A program made the translations under genes and the position numbers. The notes beneath the pieces are model-generated. The model had not been told where the DNA came from and did no database searches. It was given only the letters and a program-made list of their open reading frames with translations. A stretch of DNA of 13,995 bases. Origin: an uncultured Ruminococcus sp. (lineage in GTDB: Bacteria; Bacillota; Clostridia; Oscillospirales; Ruminococcaceae). This document shows positions 1-7,055 of this stretch, piece by piece. The stretch lies in the NCBI GenBank assembly GCA_947177715.1, contig CAMWVM010000013.1:1-13995 (forward strand), read 5' to 3'. Numbering within the stretch: position 1 is the first letter of the stretch; each line of letters begins with the position of its first letter.

Positions 1-21
1 AATATGGGGAGTATGTTTGTT

Positions 22-2358
22 ATGAAAAGAAAGCTATCTGCAATTTTAATAACTATCGTAATAACATTGAATTTTGTGCTTTCGGCAGGTTTGAGTGCAT
101 TTGGTGCATCCCAAACTCTTGCTGCACCTAAACTTACGTTGAAATCCTATGCCACAAAAGCAGTTCTGTCATGGGATAAGAATACCAAAGCCGACGGCTA
201 TCAGATTTATTGGTGCGGCGGTGATACAAACTCAGTTCCTCATAATAATCAGTCAGGCGATTGCTGGAATGAACGCACAAAACTTAAAACCATTTCCGTA
301 AACACCACAACTTCATTTACTAAAACAGACTTGTCCTATAAAAAGAATTATCACTTTAAGGTGAGAGCATATAAAAAGTCCGGCAGTACAACTATTTACA
401 GCGGCTGGTCTAATGAGGAGTGTACTATTGATACCGTCAACCGACTTAACGCTGCTTCATTGAAAACAAAAAATTCTTATCAAATAATAAATACTCAAGG
501 AAGTAAAAATACATCATCTGTTTATACCCTTACAAGCGAGGAAAAAACTATTCTCGCTAATTTTGCAAAAAAACATTTTACTTCAAGCATGACAGCAGGC
601 GAAAAAGTTGTTTATACCGCTGAGTGGATAAGAAATAATATGACCTATGGTCCCATCCCTACTAACTCCCATTCTAAAAATATATTTGTGAAAAAACAAG
701 GTCAGTGTTCCGATTATAACGGGGCATTGGTTGAAATGATGATATATCTTGGATTTGACGCAAGACTTATAATGGGCTATAGATCCTATGGCGGTCAGCA
801 TTTCTGGGGCGAGGTAATAATCGACGGAAGCGTCTTTCTTATGGAAGTCGGCGAAAAAGCAAGCGATAGTCCTCAGTGGGGATATAAGTGGGAATTCCTT
901 TGCAATACCTATTCTGAAGCTGATGGAGGGTATTATAAGAACGGCAGTGCTGCCAAGGATTCTATCGCATCTTACCCTTCCGTGGTAACAGGCTTAAAAG
1001 TGTCATCAAAAACTATAGATACCATAAATCTCTCGTGGACCAAAGTCAAAGACGCAGCGGGATATTATATTTATCAGTATAATAATTCCCAGAAAAAGTG
1101 GGTGAAAATTCAAAGAACAACTACAACAGCAAATACATATAAAATTTCAAAATTAAGCGCAGGAACAGAATATAAGTTTGCCGTAAAAGCGTATAAAACA
1201 GCAAACGGACAGGAAATATCCAGCGTTTCATATCCAACTCTTACTGTTGTTACAAATCCAGCAGCCGTTAAAGGCTTTAAGACTTCCTCATCTTCTGCCG
1301 ACTATGTAAATCTGTCATGGGATAAAGTGAAAAGTGCACAAGGATATATTATTTATCAGTATGATAATTCAAAGAAAACGTGGAATAGAATAACTAAAAC
1401 CACTACAACGGCAAATGATTATAGAGTAACAGGTCTAAGTGCAGGTACTCAATATGAATTTGCAGTAAAAGCATATAGAACCGAAAACGGTAAAGAAGTG
1501 TCCAGTCCTACATATCCAACGCTAAATATTATTACAAATCCGCCAACCGTTACAGGATTTAAAGTGTCGTCAGTTTCTGCAAATTCCGTAAAACTGTCGT
1601 GGAATAAAGCAAAAAGTGCTCAGGGATATATTATATATCAGTATAATAATTCAAAGAAAACATGGAGTAAAATTGAAAAAACGGTTAATACATCAAATTC
1701 ATACACAGTAACTGGACTTGAATCAGGTGTTGAATATAAGTTTGCAGTTAGAGCATATAGAATTGATGATAGTAAAACAGTTTTAAGTCCATCTTATCCA
1801 CAGGCGAGTAGTGTAACAAAGCTGTCAAAGGTCAGCGGAATTAAGTCCTCCTGTTCAGACAGCAGTGTAAAACTATCATGGAATAAGGTCAGCGGAGCAC
1901 AAGGTTATATAGTTTATCAGTATGTAAACCAAAAGTGGACAAGGCTTGATAAAATCACCGGTACTTCATATAATGTGAAAAATCTTGCTTCGGGAAAAAC
2001 ATACTGGTTTGCAGTGAAAGCATATAAAAATGTTGGCGGTAAGGAAGTTGCAAGCGTAAGCTATGATACTTATAAAACTACGACAAAACCGGCAAAGGTT
2101 GATTTCACTTTAACATCAGGAACGGGAAAAGCAACGTTGAAATGGAATAAAGTCAGCGGTGCAACAGGCTATATTGTTTATTATAAAACTTCAGCAAAGG
2201 GTTCTTGGCAAAAGCTGAAAACCACCACAGGTACAAGCTATTCAAAAACGGGTCTTTCAAAAGGGAAAACCTATTATTTCACTGTAAAAGCTTATAAGGA
2301 TTATAACGAAGTTACCTATAACGGAGCATATACCGAAAAATCTGTTAAAATAAAATAG
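22..2358 (+). CDS. Secreted transglutaminase-like protein with six fibronectin type III domains
   Basis: I chose ATG 22 (778 aa) over the in-frame ATGs at 4 and 13 because GGGGAG at 6-11 lies 10 nt upstream. Residues 1-30 are a signal peptide (basic MKRK, hydrophobic core, small residues AFGA), so export is likely. One FN3-like domain spans about 35-136 and carries Cys65 and Cys81, a possible disulfide. A transglutaminase-core domain follows at about 195-300: Cys229 in GQCSDYNG and His260 in GGQHFWGEV. Glu275 sits 15 residues after the His, where the family usually has the catalytic Asp. Five more FN3 domains start near residues 320, 414, 508, 601 and 692, each with a W-x-K...GY-IYQY core and a Y-x-F-A-V-K-A-Y strand. 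No LPXTG, dockerin or membrane anchor is seen, so it is probably released or held non-covalently. The substrate is unknown; protease or peptidoglycan-linked activity is as likely as crosslinking. The upstream control region lies outside the window. Confidence 0.9.
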   Translation: MKRKLSAILITIVITLNFVLSAGLSAFGASQTLAAPKLTLKSYATKAVLSWDKNTKADGYQIYWCGGDTNSVPHNNQSGDCWNERTKLKTISVNTTTSFTKTDLSYKKNYHFKVRAYKKSGSTTIYSGWSNEECTIDTVNRLNAASLKTKNSYQIINTQGSKNTSSVYTLTSEEKTILANFAKKHFTSSMTAGEKVVYTAEWIRNNMTYGPIPTNSHSKNIFVKKQGQCSDYNGALVEMMIYLGFDARLIMGYRSYGGQHFWGEVIIDGSVFLMEVGEKASDSPQWGYKWEFLCNTYSEADGGYYKNGSAAKDSIASYPSVVTGLKVSSKTIDTINLSWTKVKDAAGYYIYQYNNSQKKWVKIQRTTTTANTYKISKLSAGTEYKFAVKAYKTANGQEISSVSYPTLTVVTNPAAVKGFKTSSSSADYVNLSWDKVKSAQGYIIYQYDNSKKTWNRITKTTTTANDYRVTGLSAGTQYEFAVKAYRTENGKEVSSPTYPTLNIITNPPTVTGFKVSSVSANSVKLSWNKAKSAQGYIIYQYNNSKKTWSKIEKTVNTSNSYTVTGLESGVEYKFAVRAYRIDDSKTVLSPSYPQASSVTKLSKVSGIKSSCSDSSVKLSWNKVSGAQGYIVYQYVNQKWTRLDKITGTSYNVKNLASGKTYWFAVKAYKNVGGKEVASVSYDTYKTTTKPAKVDFTLTSGTGKATLKWNKVSGATGYIVYYKTSAKGSWQKLKTTTGTSYSKTGLSKGKTYYFTVKAYKDYNEVTYNGAYTEKSVKIK
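979..2355 (+). repeat. Five tandem FN3-coding repeats, ~282-nt period
   Basis: Repeat units begin near 979, 1261, 1543, 1822 and 2095. The first three are exactly 282 nt (94 codons) apart. Units 2 and 3 are closest in DNA: the stretches at 1342-1380 and 1624-1662 differ at only a few positions. The last two units have drifted more and are slightly shorter. This fits duplication inside one gene and makes the stretch prone to recombination or assembly collapse. Confidence 0.85.
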
Positions 2359-2366
2359 TATATATG

Positions 2367-2397
2367 AAAACCTGTCAAAACATGACAGGTTTTTTCT
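2367..2397 (+). terminator. Rho-independent terminator after the FN3 gene
   Basis: An 11-bp stem (AAAACCTGTCA at 2367-2377 with TGACAGGTTTT at 2383-2393) with a 5-nt loop runs into a T-rich tail. It starts 8 nt after the stop codon. The A-tract on the left arm could let it act on the other strand as well. Confidence 0.9.
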
Positions 2398-2427
2398 TTC
2401 TGGTGAAAGACTATTTTCAAAAAGCTC

Positions 2428-2456
2428 TTGACAAATAAATAATTATAAGTTAAAAT
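2428..2456 (+). promoter_or_regulatory. Sigma-A-type promoter of marR and the exporter genes
   Basis: TTGACA at 2428-2433 is a perfect -35 box. It is followed after exactly 17 nt by TAAAAT at 2451-2456 as the -10. Transcription should start near 2463, leaving a leader of about 40 nt before GTG 2502. Confidence 0.82.
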
Positions 2457-2459
2457 TAC

Positions 2460-2471
2460 TTAGAAAGCTAA
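2460..2471. promoter_or_regulatory. Putative MarR/SlyA-type operator
   Basis: TTAGAAAGCTAA is an imperfect palindrome that differs by one base from the SlyA consensus TTAGCAAGCTAA as I know it. It sits directly downstream of the -10 box, over the expected start site, where a bound dimer would block transcription. It lies inside wider symmetry (AGTTA 2449-2453, TAACT 2469-2473). Autoregulation by the adjacent MarR protein is inferred from this placement. Confidence 0.55.
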
Positions 2472-2501
2472 CTAATTATTTTTAGCGTGGGAGGTGTAAA
2501 A

Positions 2502-2978
2502 GTGAAGAAATTTGACGAGTTTGCGCAAAAGCATATAATGGAACTGTTGGAGCGTGATGACGCAACACCCTCCATGTATATAAACGATATTTCAAAGATT
2601 TTTAATAGGAGAATAAGTCATGCTTCTAATTTAAGGGAAATGTCGCACGGTTCTCGAAGAATTTTGTTTCATCTTGTTCACGATGACGGACTAACGCAGC
2701 TTCAGTTAGTTAAGCTTACCCATCTTACAGCTCCGTCTGTTTCAGCTGCTCTTGTGAAGCTTGAGAGTGACGGCTTGGTAAAGCGTATTACGGACACGAA
2801 GGATTTAAGACAAATAAGGGTCTACCTAACCGAAAAAGGCAGGGAGTATAATAACTTTGTCAGAAAGAAATGCTGTGAAACTGAAGAGATAATGTTGAAA
2901 GATATTACAAGTTCTGAGCAGAAACAGCTTTGTGTCATGCTTAAAAAGATTCTGAAGAATCTTGTGGAAAAACCATAA
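2502..2978 (+). CDS. MarR-family winged-helix transcriptional regulator
   Basis: I chose GTG 2502 (158 aa) over GTG 2487 because the strong site GGGAGGTG at 2489-2496 lies just ahead of it and overlaps the earlier codon. The protein has the MarR plan: helical dimerisation ends around a winged helix-turn-helix. The recognition region reads LTQLQLVKLTHLTAPSVSAA and then LVKLESDGLVKR. The wing has the family signature D-x-K-D-x-R-Q-I-R-V-Y-L-T-E-K-G. Adjacent cysteines (KKCCETE) lie in the C-terminal dimerisation helix; a redox role cannot be judged from sequence. It sits 90 nt ahead of an ABC exporter pair, the usual context for a MarR repressor relieved by a toxic or signalling ligand. The ligand is unknown. 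Confidence 0.92.
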   Translation: MKKFDEFAQKHIMELLERDDATPSMYINDISKIFNRRISHASNLREMSHGSRRILFHLVHDDGLTQLQLVKLTHLTAPSVSAALVKLESDGLVKRITDTKDLRQIRVYLTEKGREYNNFVRKKCCETEEIMLKDITSSEQKQLCVMLKKILKNLVEKP

Positions 2979-3000
2979 AAACATTTAGTCAAAACCTGTG

Positions 3001-3025
3001 AATAATAATTATAAGAATTATTATT
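3001..3025. promoter_or_regulatory. Perfect 10-bp inverted repeat ahead of the exporter genes
   Basis: AATAATAATT (3001-3010) and AATTATTATT (3016-3025) are exact inverted repeats around ATAAG. There is no GC and no T-run, so this is a poor terminator. It fits better as a second regulator site or an mRNA hairpin between marR and the exporter. The 12-mer AATAATTATAAG at 3004-3015 is also present at 2438-2449 in the marR promoter spacer. Confidence 0.4.
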
Positions 3026-3068
3026 TACAGTTAAAGTATTAATAATGAGAAAGGAGAAAAATTTATTT

Positions 3069-4802
3069 ATGATTAAAAAACTTTTGCACAGCGTGCGGGA
3101 ATATAAAAAAGATTCAATTCTCTCACCTGTTTTTGTGTCCTTTGAGGTTATTATGGAAGTCGTTATACCTTTGCTTATGGCGAATCTTATCGACTTCGGT
3201 ATTGAAAAGGGAGATATGAGGTATATAGCAAAAATGGGAACAGCCCTGCTTATTTCCTGTGTTATCTCTTTAGCGTTCGGAGCTTTGTCTGGAAAATATG
3301 CAGCCTATGCATCAGCAGGCTTTGCTAAGAATCTTAGACATGATATGTATTATAAGGTGCAGGATTTTAGCTTTTCAAATATTGATAAGTTTTCAACTGC
3401 AAGTATCGTAACTCGCCTTACAACCGATGTAACCAATATTCAAAATTCATATCAGATGTGTATAAGAATTGCGGTTAGAGCACCGGTTATGCTTGTTTTC
3501 GCATTGTTCATGTCGTTTAGTGTTAATCCGGAGCTTTCCTTGGTTTTCCTATGTTCAATTCCTATTCTCGGCGGCGGCTTGTTTTATATAATGACACACG
3601 CCCATCCGAATTTTGAAAGAGTATTTAAAAAGTATGATAAATTAAATAACGTTGTCCAGGAAAATCTTCATGGTATAAGAGTGGTAAAATCCTTTGTTAG
3701 AGAAGATCATGAAATAGAAAAGTTCAAAGGCGTTTCAAAGGAAATTTATGATGATTTTACAAAGGCTGAAAAGTTGTTGGCATTTAATATGCCTCTTATG
3801 CAGTTCTGCATGTATGGATGTATGCTGCTGGTTTCATGGCTTGGAGCTAAGCTCATTGTAAGTAATTCAATGACAACAGGCGAGCTAATGAGCCTTATAT
3901 CATATGCAATGCAGATTTTGATGAGTCTTATGATGCTTTCTATGGTTTTTGTTATGATTGTAATTTCCCGTGCTTCATGTGAGAGAATTGTGGAAGTTCT
4001 CGACGAGAAAAGCAATCTTACTAACGGAGAAAATCCAATAACTGAGGTTAAGGACGGAAGAATAACGTTCAGCAATGTGAATTTTGCTTATTCAGAAAAA
4101 GCTGACCGTGATTGCCTTGAAAATATAAACGTGTCAATCCCGTCAGGAGCAACCGTTGGAATAATAGGCGGAACAGGAAGTTCAAAGTCTACCTTTGTCC
4201 AGCTTATTCCAAGACTTTATGACGTAACAGCAGGGTCTGTGGAAGTCGGAGGAGTTGACGTAAGAAAATATGATATTGAGTCACTGCGTGACGAAGTTGC
4301 AATGGTACTTCAAAAGAATGTGCTTTTCTCGGGCACAATCAAGGATAATCTCCGCTGGGGCAACGAACAGGCAACAGACGAGGATTTGATAAGAGTATGT
4401 AAGCTTGCGCAGGCTGATTCGTTTATTTCACAGTTCCCTGATAAATATGATACATATATCGAACAGGGAGGCACAAACGTATCCGGCGGTCAAAAGCAAA
4501 GACTTTGTATTGCAAGAGCGTTGCTGAAAAAGCCTAAGATTCTTATTCTTGACGACTCGACAAGTGCAGTGGATACAGCAACAGATGCGCTCATTCGTCG
4601 TGCTTTCCGTGAGGAAATACCCGACACTACAAAAATAATCGTTGCGCAGCGTATTTCATCCATTCAGGATGCAGATATTATTATTGTGCTTGATGACGGA
4701 AAAATTGCCGGAATGGGAAATCACGATGAGCTTGTAAAAACAAATCAGATTTATAAAGAAGTATATGAATCCCAGACAAAGGGAGGTGTCGACGATGAGT
4801 AG
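3069..4802 (+). CDS. ABC exporter half-transporter, subunit A (degenerate ATPase site)
   Basis: I chose ATG 3069 (577 aa) because AAAGGAG at 3050-3056 precedes it; the ATG at 3045 would overlap that site. Residues ~15-300 form a six-helix type-I ABC exporter membrane domain and ~335-577 the nucleotide-binding domain. Walker A is GGTGSSKST (367-375), with Ser for the usual third Gly. The signature VSGGQ (471-475) is canonical. Walker B ends in Asp495-Asp496, so Asp replaces the catalytic Glu. The switch His is replaced by Gln527 (IVAQRIS). These losses match the non-catalytic half of heterodimeric exporters such as BmrC/BmrD, LmrC/LmrD or TM287/288. The next gene overlaps its stop by 8 bp and carries the complementary motifs, so the two probably form one membrane complex. 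The cargo is unknown; drug, lipid or peptide are all possible. Confidence 0.93.
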   Translation: MIKKLLHSVREYKKDSILSPVFVSFEVIMEVVIPLLMANLIDFGIEKGDMRYIAKMGTALLISCVISLAFGALSGKYAAYASAGFAKNLRHDMYYKVQDFSFSNIDKFSTASIVTRLTTDVTNIQNSYQMCIRIAVRAPVMLVFALFMSFSVNPELSLVFLCSIPILGGGLFYIMTHAHPNFERVFKKYDKLNNVVQENLHGIRVVKSFVREDHEIEKFKGVSKEIYDDFTKAEKLLAFNMPLMQFCMYGCMLLVSWLGAKLIVSNSMTTGELMSLISYAMQILMSLMMLSMVFVMIVISRASCERIVEVLDEKSNLTNGENPITEVKDGRITFSNVNFAYSEKADRDCLENINVSIPSGATVGIIGGTGSSKSTFVQLIPRLYDVTAGSVEVGGVDVRKYDIESLRDEVAMVLQKNVLFSGTIKDNLRWGNEQATDEDLIRVCKLAQADSFISQFPDKYDTYIEQGGTNVSGGQKQRLCIARALLKKPKILILDDSTSAVDTATDALIRRAFREEIPDTTKIIVAQRISSIQDADIIIVLDDGKIAGMGNHDELVKTNQIYKEVYESQTKGGVDDE

Positions 4803-6696
4803 AGGTCCGATGGGCAGAAACGGACAGTTTCATGGCAAAATACAGAAACCGGATGGCAAAACTCTTAAAAGATTGATGAGTTATATCTTTAAATATAAAG
4901 CACGATTTGCATTGGTTCTGATATGTATTATTATAAGTGCATTTGCGGCAGTTGCATCCTCATTGTTTTTACAGGTGCTTATTGACGATTACATAGATCC
5001 GCTTAGAAAATTAGCAAATCCAGTGTTTACAGGATTGCTGAAAGCAATAGTAATTATGGGATTTATCTATATCATCGGTGTTGCTGCAAACCTTGTGTTT
5101 AACAGAATTATGGTTACTATTGCACAGGGTGTTTTAAAGGATATTCGAGATGAAATGTTTGAGCATATGCAAACACTTCCGATCAAATATTTTGATACCC
5201 ATACTCATGGAGATATAATGAGTTGTTATACAAATGATACGGATACTCTCCGTCAGATGATAACTCAAAGCTTACCGCAGCTATGTTCAACAATTATTAC
5301 AATAATAACCGTGTTTGTGGCAATGCTTTTAACAAGCATTTATATGACAATTTTTGTACTGCTGACAGTTTTCCTTATGATGGTTTTTGCAAAGAAGATT
5401 ACTTCAAGAAGCGGAAGCTATTTTATGAAACAACAGCAATCCCTTGGTAAGGTCAACGGCTATATTGAAGAAATGATCAACGGACAGAAAGTAATTAAGG
5501 TTTTTTGTCACGAAGAAAAATCAAAGCAGGAGTTTGATATCCTGAATGAGGAACTTTGTGAAAACGCTTCAGAAGCCAACAAACTTGTAAATATCCTTGG
5601 TCCGATAATGGGAAACTTAGGTCATGCTCAGTATGTGCTTATCGCAATGATGGGCGGAGCGCTGGCTATAAATAATATAGGCGGATTGACATTGGGCATT
5701 ATCGCTTCGTTCCTACAGCTTAGCCGTTCTTTTACTCAGCCTATCACCCAGATTGCACAGCAGATTAATGCCTTTGTTATGGCGCTTGCAGGTGCAAAAA
5801 GAATTTTCAATATGATGGATGAAGAGCCTGAAACCGACGATGGTTATGTAACTCTTGTCAACGCAAAATATGACGGAGATAAACTTACTGAAACAGAGGG
5901 CCGTACAGGTCTTTGGGCGTGGAAGCACCCTCATAACGACGGTACTATCACCTATACAAAGCTTACGGGCGATATAAAATTTGACGACGTTGACTTTGGT
6001 TATAACAGTGATAAAATTGTTCTGCATAACGTATCTCTTTTTGCAGAGCCCGGACAAAAGCTGGCTTTTGTGGGCGCAACCGGAGCAGGAAAGACTACAA
6101 TTACAAATCTTATAAACAGATTTTATGATATTGCTGACGGAAAAATCAGATATGACGGAATTAATATTAATAAAATACATAAGACTGATTTAAGACGTTC
6201 GCTGGGAATTGTATTGCAGGACGTAAACCTGTTTACCGGAACGGTAATGGAAAATATCAGATATGGAAACCTTGATGCAACCGATGAGGAATGTATTGCG
6301 GCAGCAAAGCTTGTAAATGCTCATAGCTTTATTACAAGACTTCCTGATGGATATAATACGGTGCTTTCGGGTGATGGTTCGGGACTATCTCAAGGACAAA
6401 GACAGCTTATTTCTATTGCAAGAGCCGCAGTTGCCGATCCTCCTGTAATGATTCTTGATGAAGCCACTTCAAGCATTGACACAAGAACGGAAGCTATTGT
6501 TCAAAGCGGTATGGACGCTCTTATGTACGGAAGAACAGTGTTTGTTATCGCCCATAGACTTTCCACGGTTAAGAATTCTGATGTTATCATGGTTCTTGAG
6601 CAGGGAAGAATAATTGAGAGAGGCAATCACGAATCGCTTATTGCGCAAAAGGGCAAGTATTATCAGCTTTATACAGGAGCTTTTGAATTGGAATAA
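4795..6696 (+). CDS. ABC exporter half-transporter, subunit B (catalytic ATPase site)
   Basis: I chose ATG 4795 (633 aa) because GGGAGGTG at 4781-4788 precedes it. It overlaps the previous stop by 8 bp, so translation is probably coupled. Residues ~35-325 form the six-helix exporter domain and ~392-633 the nucleotide-binding domain. Walker A is canonical GATGAGKTT (427-435), Walker B has the catalytic pair Asp555-Glu556, and the switch His587 is intact (IAHRLST). The signature is altered to LSQGQ (531-535). It would therefore supply the working Walker and switch residues for the site completed by subunit A's VSGGQ. Its own LSQGQ would complete the degenerate site. An extra linker of ~45 residues (about 347-391, with GLWAWKHPH) separates membrane and ATPase domains. 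The unit ends at the terminator at 6793. Confidence 0.93.
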   Translation: MSRGPMGRNGQFHGKIQKPDGKTLKRLMSYIFKYKARFALVLICIIISAFAAVASSLFLQVLIDDYIDPLRKLANPVFTGLLKAIVIMGFIYIIGVAANLVFNRIMVTIAQGVLKDIRDEMFEHMQTLPIKYFDTHTHGDIMSCYTNDTDTLRQMITQSLPQLCSTIITIITVFVAMLLTSIYMTIFVLLTVFLMMVFAKKITSRSGSYFMKQQQSLGKVNGYIEEMINGQKVIKVFCHEEKSKQEFDILNEELCENASEANKLVNILGPIMGNLGHAQYVLIAMMGGALAINNIGGLTLGIIASFLQLSRSFTQPITQIAQQINAFVMALAGAKRIFNMMDEEPETDDGYVTLVNAKYDGDKLTETEGRTGLWAWKHPHNDGTITYTKLTGDIKFDDVDFGYNSDKIVLHNVSLFAEPGQKLAFVGATGAGKTTITNLINRFYDIADGKIRYDGININKIHKTDLRRSLGIVLQDVNLFTGTVMENIRYGNLDATDEECIAAAKLVNAHSFITRLPDGYNTVLSGDGSGLSQGQRQLISIARAAVADPPVMILDEATSSIDTRTEAIVQSGMDALMYGRTVFVIAHRLSTVKNSDVIMVLEQGRIIERGNHESLIAQKGKYYQLYTGAFELE

Positions 6697-6724
6697 AGCT
6701 TATATTGTTTATTATTAAGGGAAG

Positions 6725-6958
6725 CCCTCTCTTTTCAGGGGAATTTTGCTTAGCAAAATTTGAAGTTTCCTTTGGAAACATTCTCATATTCTAAAAATAG
6801 CCCCGAGGGGCTATTTTTTTATCTCACCGCAGGTGAAGTTTTCATATCCTTTCGAGCGCCTGCCGAAAAAAGTTCCGCTGCCTGCGGACAGCAGCAAGGG
6901 ACGCTGTTCCTTTGATCCCTGATTCTTGCAAAGCAAGAATCTTGCCTTCTGAAAAGGC
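6725..6958. repeat. Hairpin-rich intergenic element
   Basis: The gap from 6697 to 7055 holds no convincing gene but a run of short perfect or near-perfect hairpins. These are CCCT/AGGG (6725-6740), AATTTTGCT/AGCAAAATT (6742-6760), GTTTCC/GGAAAC (6765-6779), the terminator at 6793, TCACC/GGTGA (6824-6836), TCCGC/GCGGA (6874-6888), GATTCTTGC/GCAAGAATC (6921-6941) and GCCTT/AAGGC (6944-6958). Most loops are 1-5 nt. The 6830-6960 part is visibly richer in GC than its surroundings. It resembles REP-like intergenic repeats; copy number cannot be seen here. Confidence 0.5.
6793..6820 (+). terminator. Rho-independent terminator of the marR-exporter unit
   Basis: AAAAATAGCCCC (6793-6804) pairs perfectly with GGGGCTATTTTT (6807-6818) around a two-base GA gap; in practice the loop is CGAG. 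The right arm continues into a run of T. It lies about 100 nt after the subunit B stop, inside the hairpin-rich stretch. The A-rich left arm makes it potentially bidirectional. Confidence 0.88.
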
Positions 6959-7055
6959 TTGACCTAAACTTTTAACATTCTGCTTATTGTAGTTTGTTGA
7001 AATATTGCATTTTCTTACTGCTTTTGCTAACAATATAGAAAAAGGAGTTGGAATT

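Noticed and set aside
583..801. Minus-strand frame inside the transglutaminase domain
   Set aside because: It is fully antisense to a well-supported coding region and has no start signal.
4167..4193. Exporter subunit A as a pseudogene because of odd ATPase motifs
   Set aside because: The reading frame is intact, Walker A Lys373 and the signature are kept, and the changes match the known degenerate half of heterodimeric exporters.
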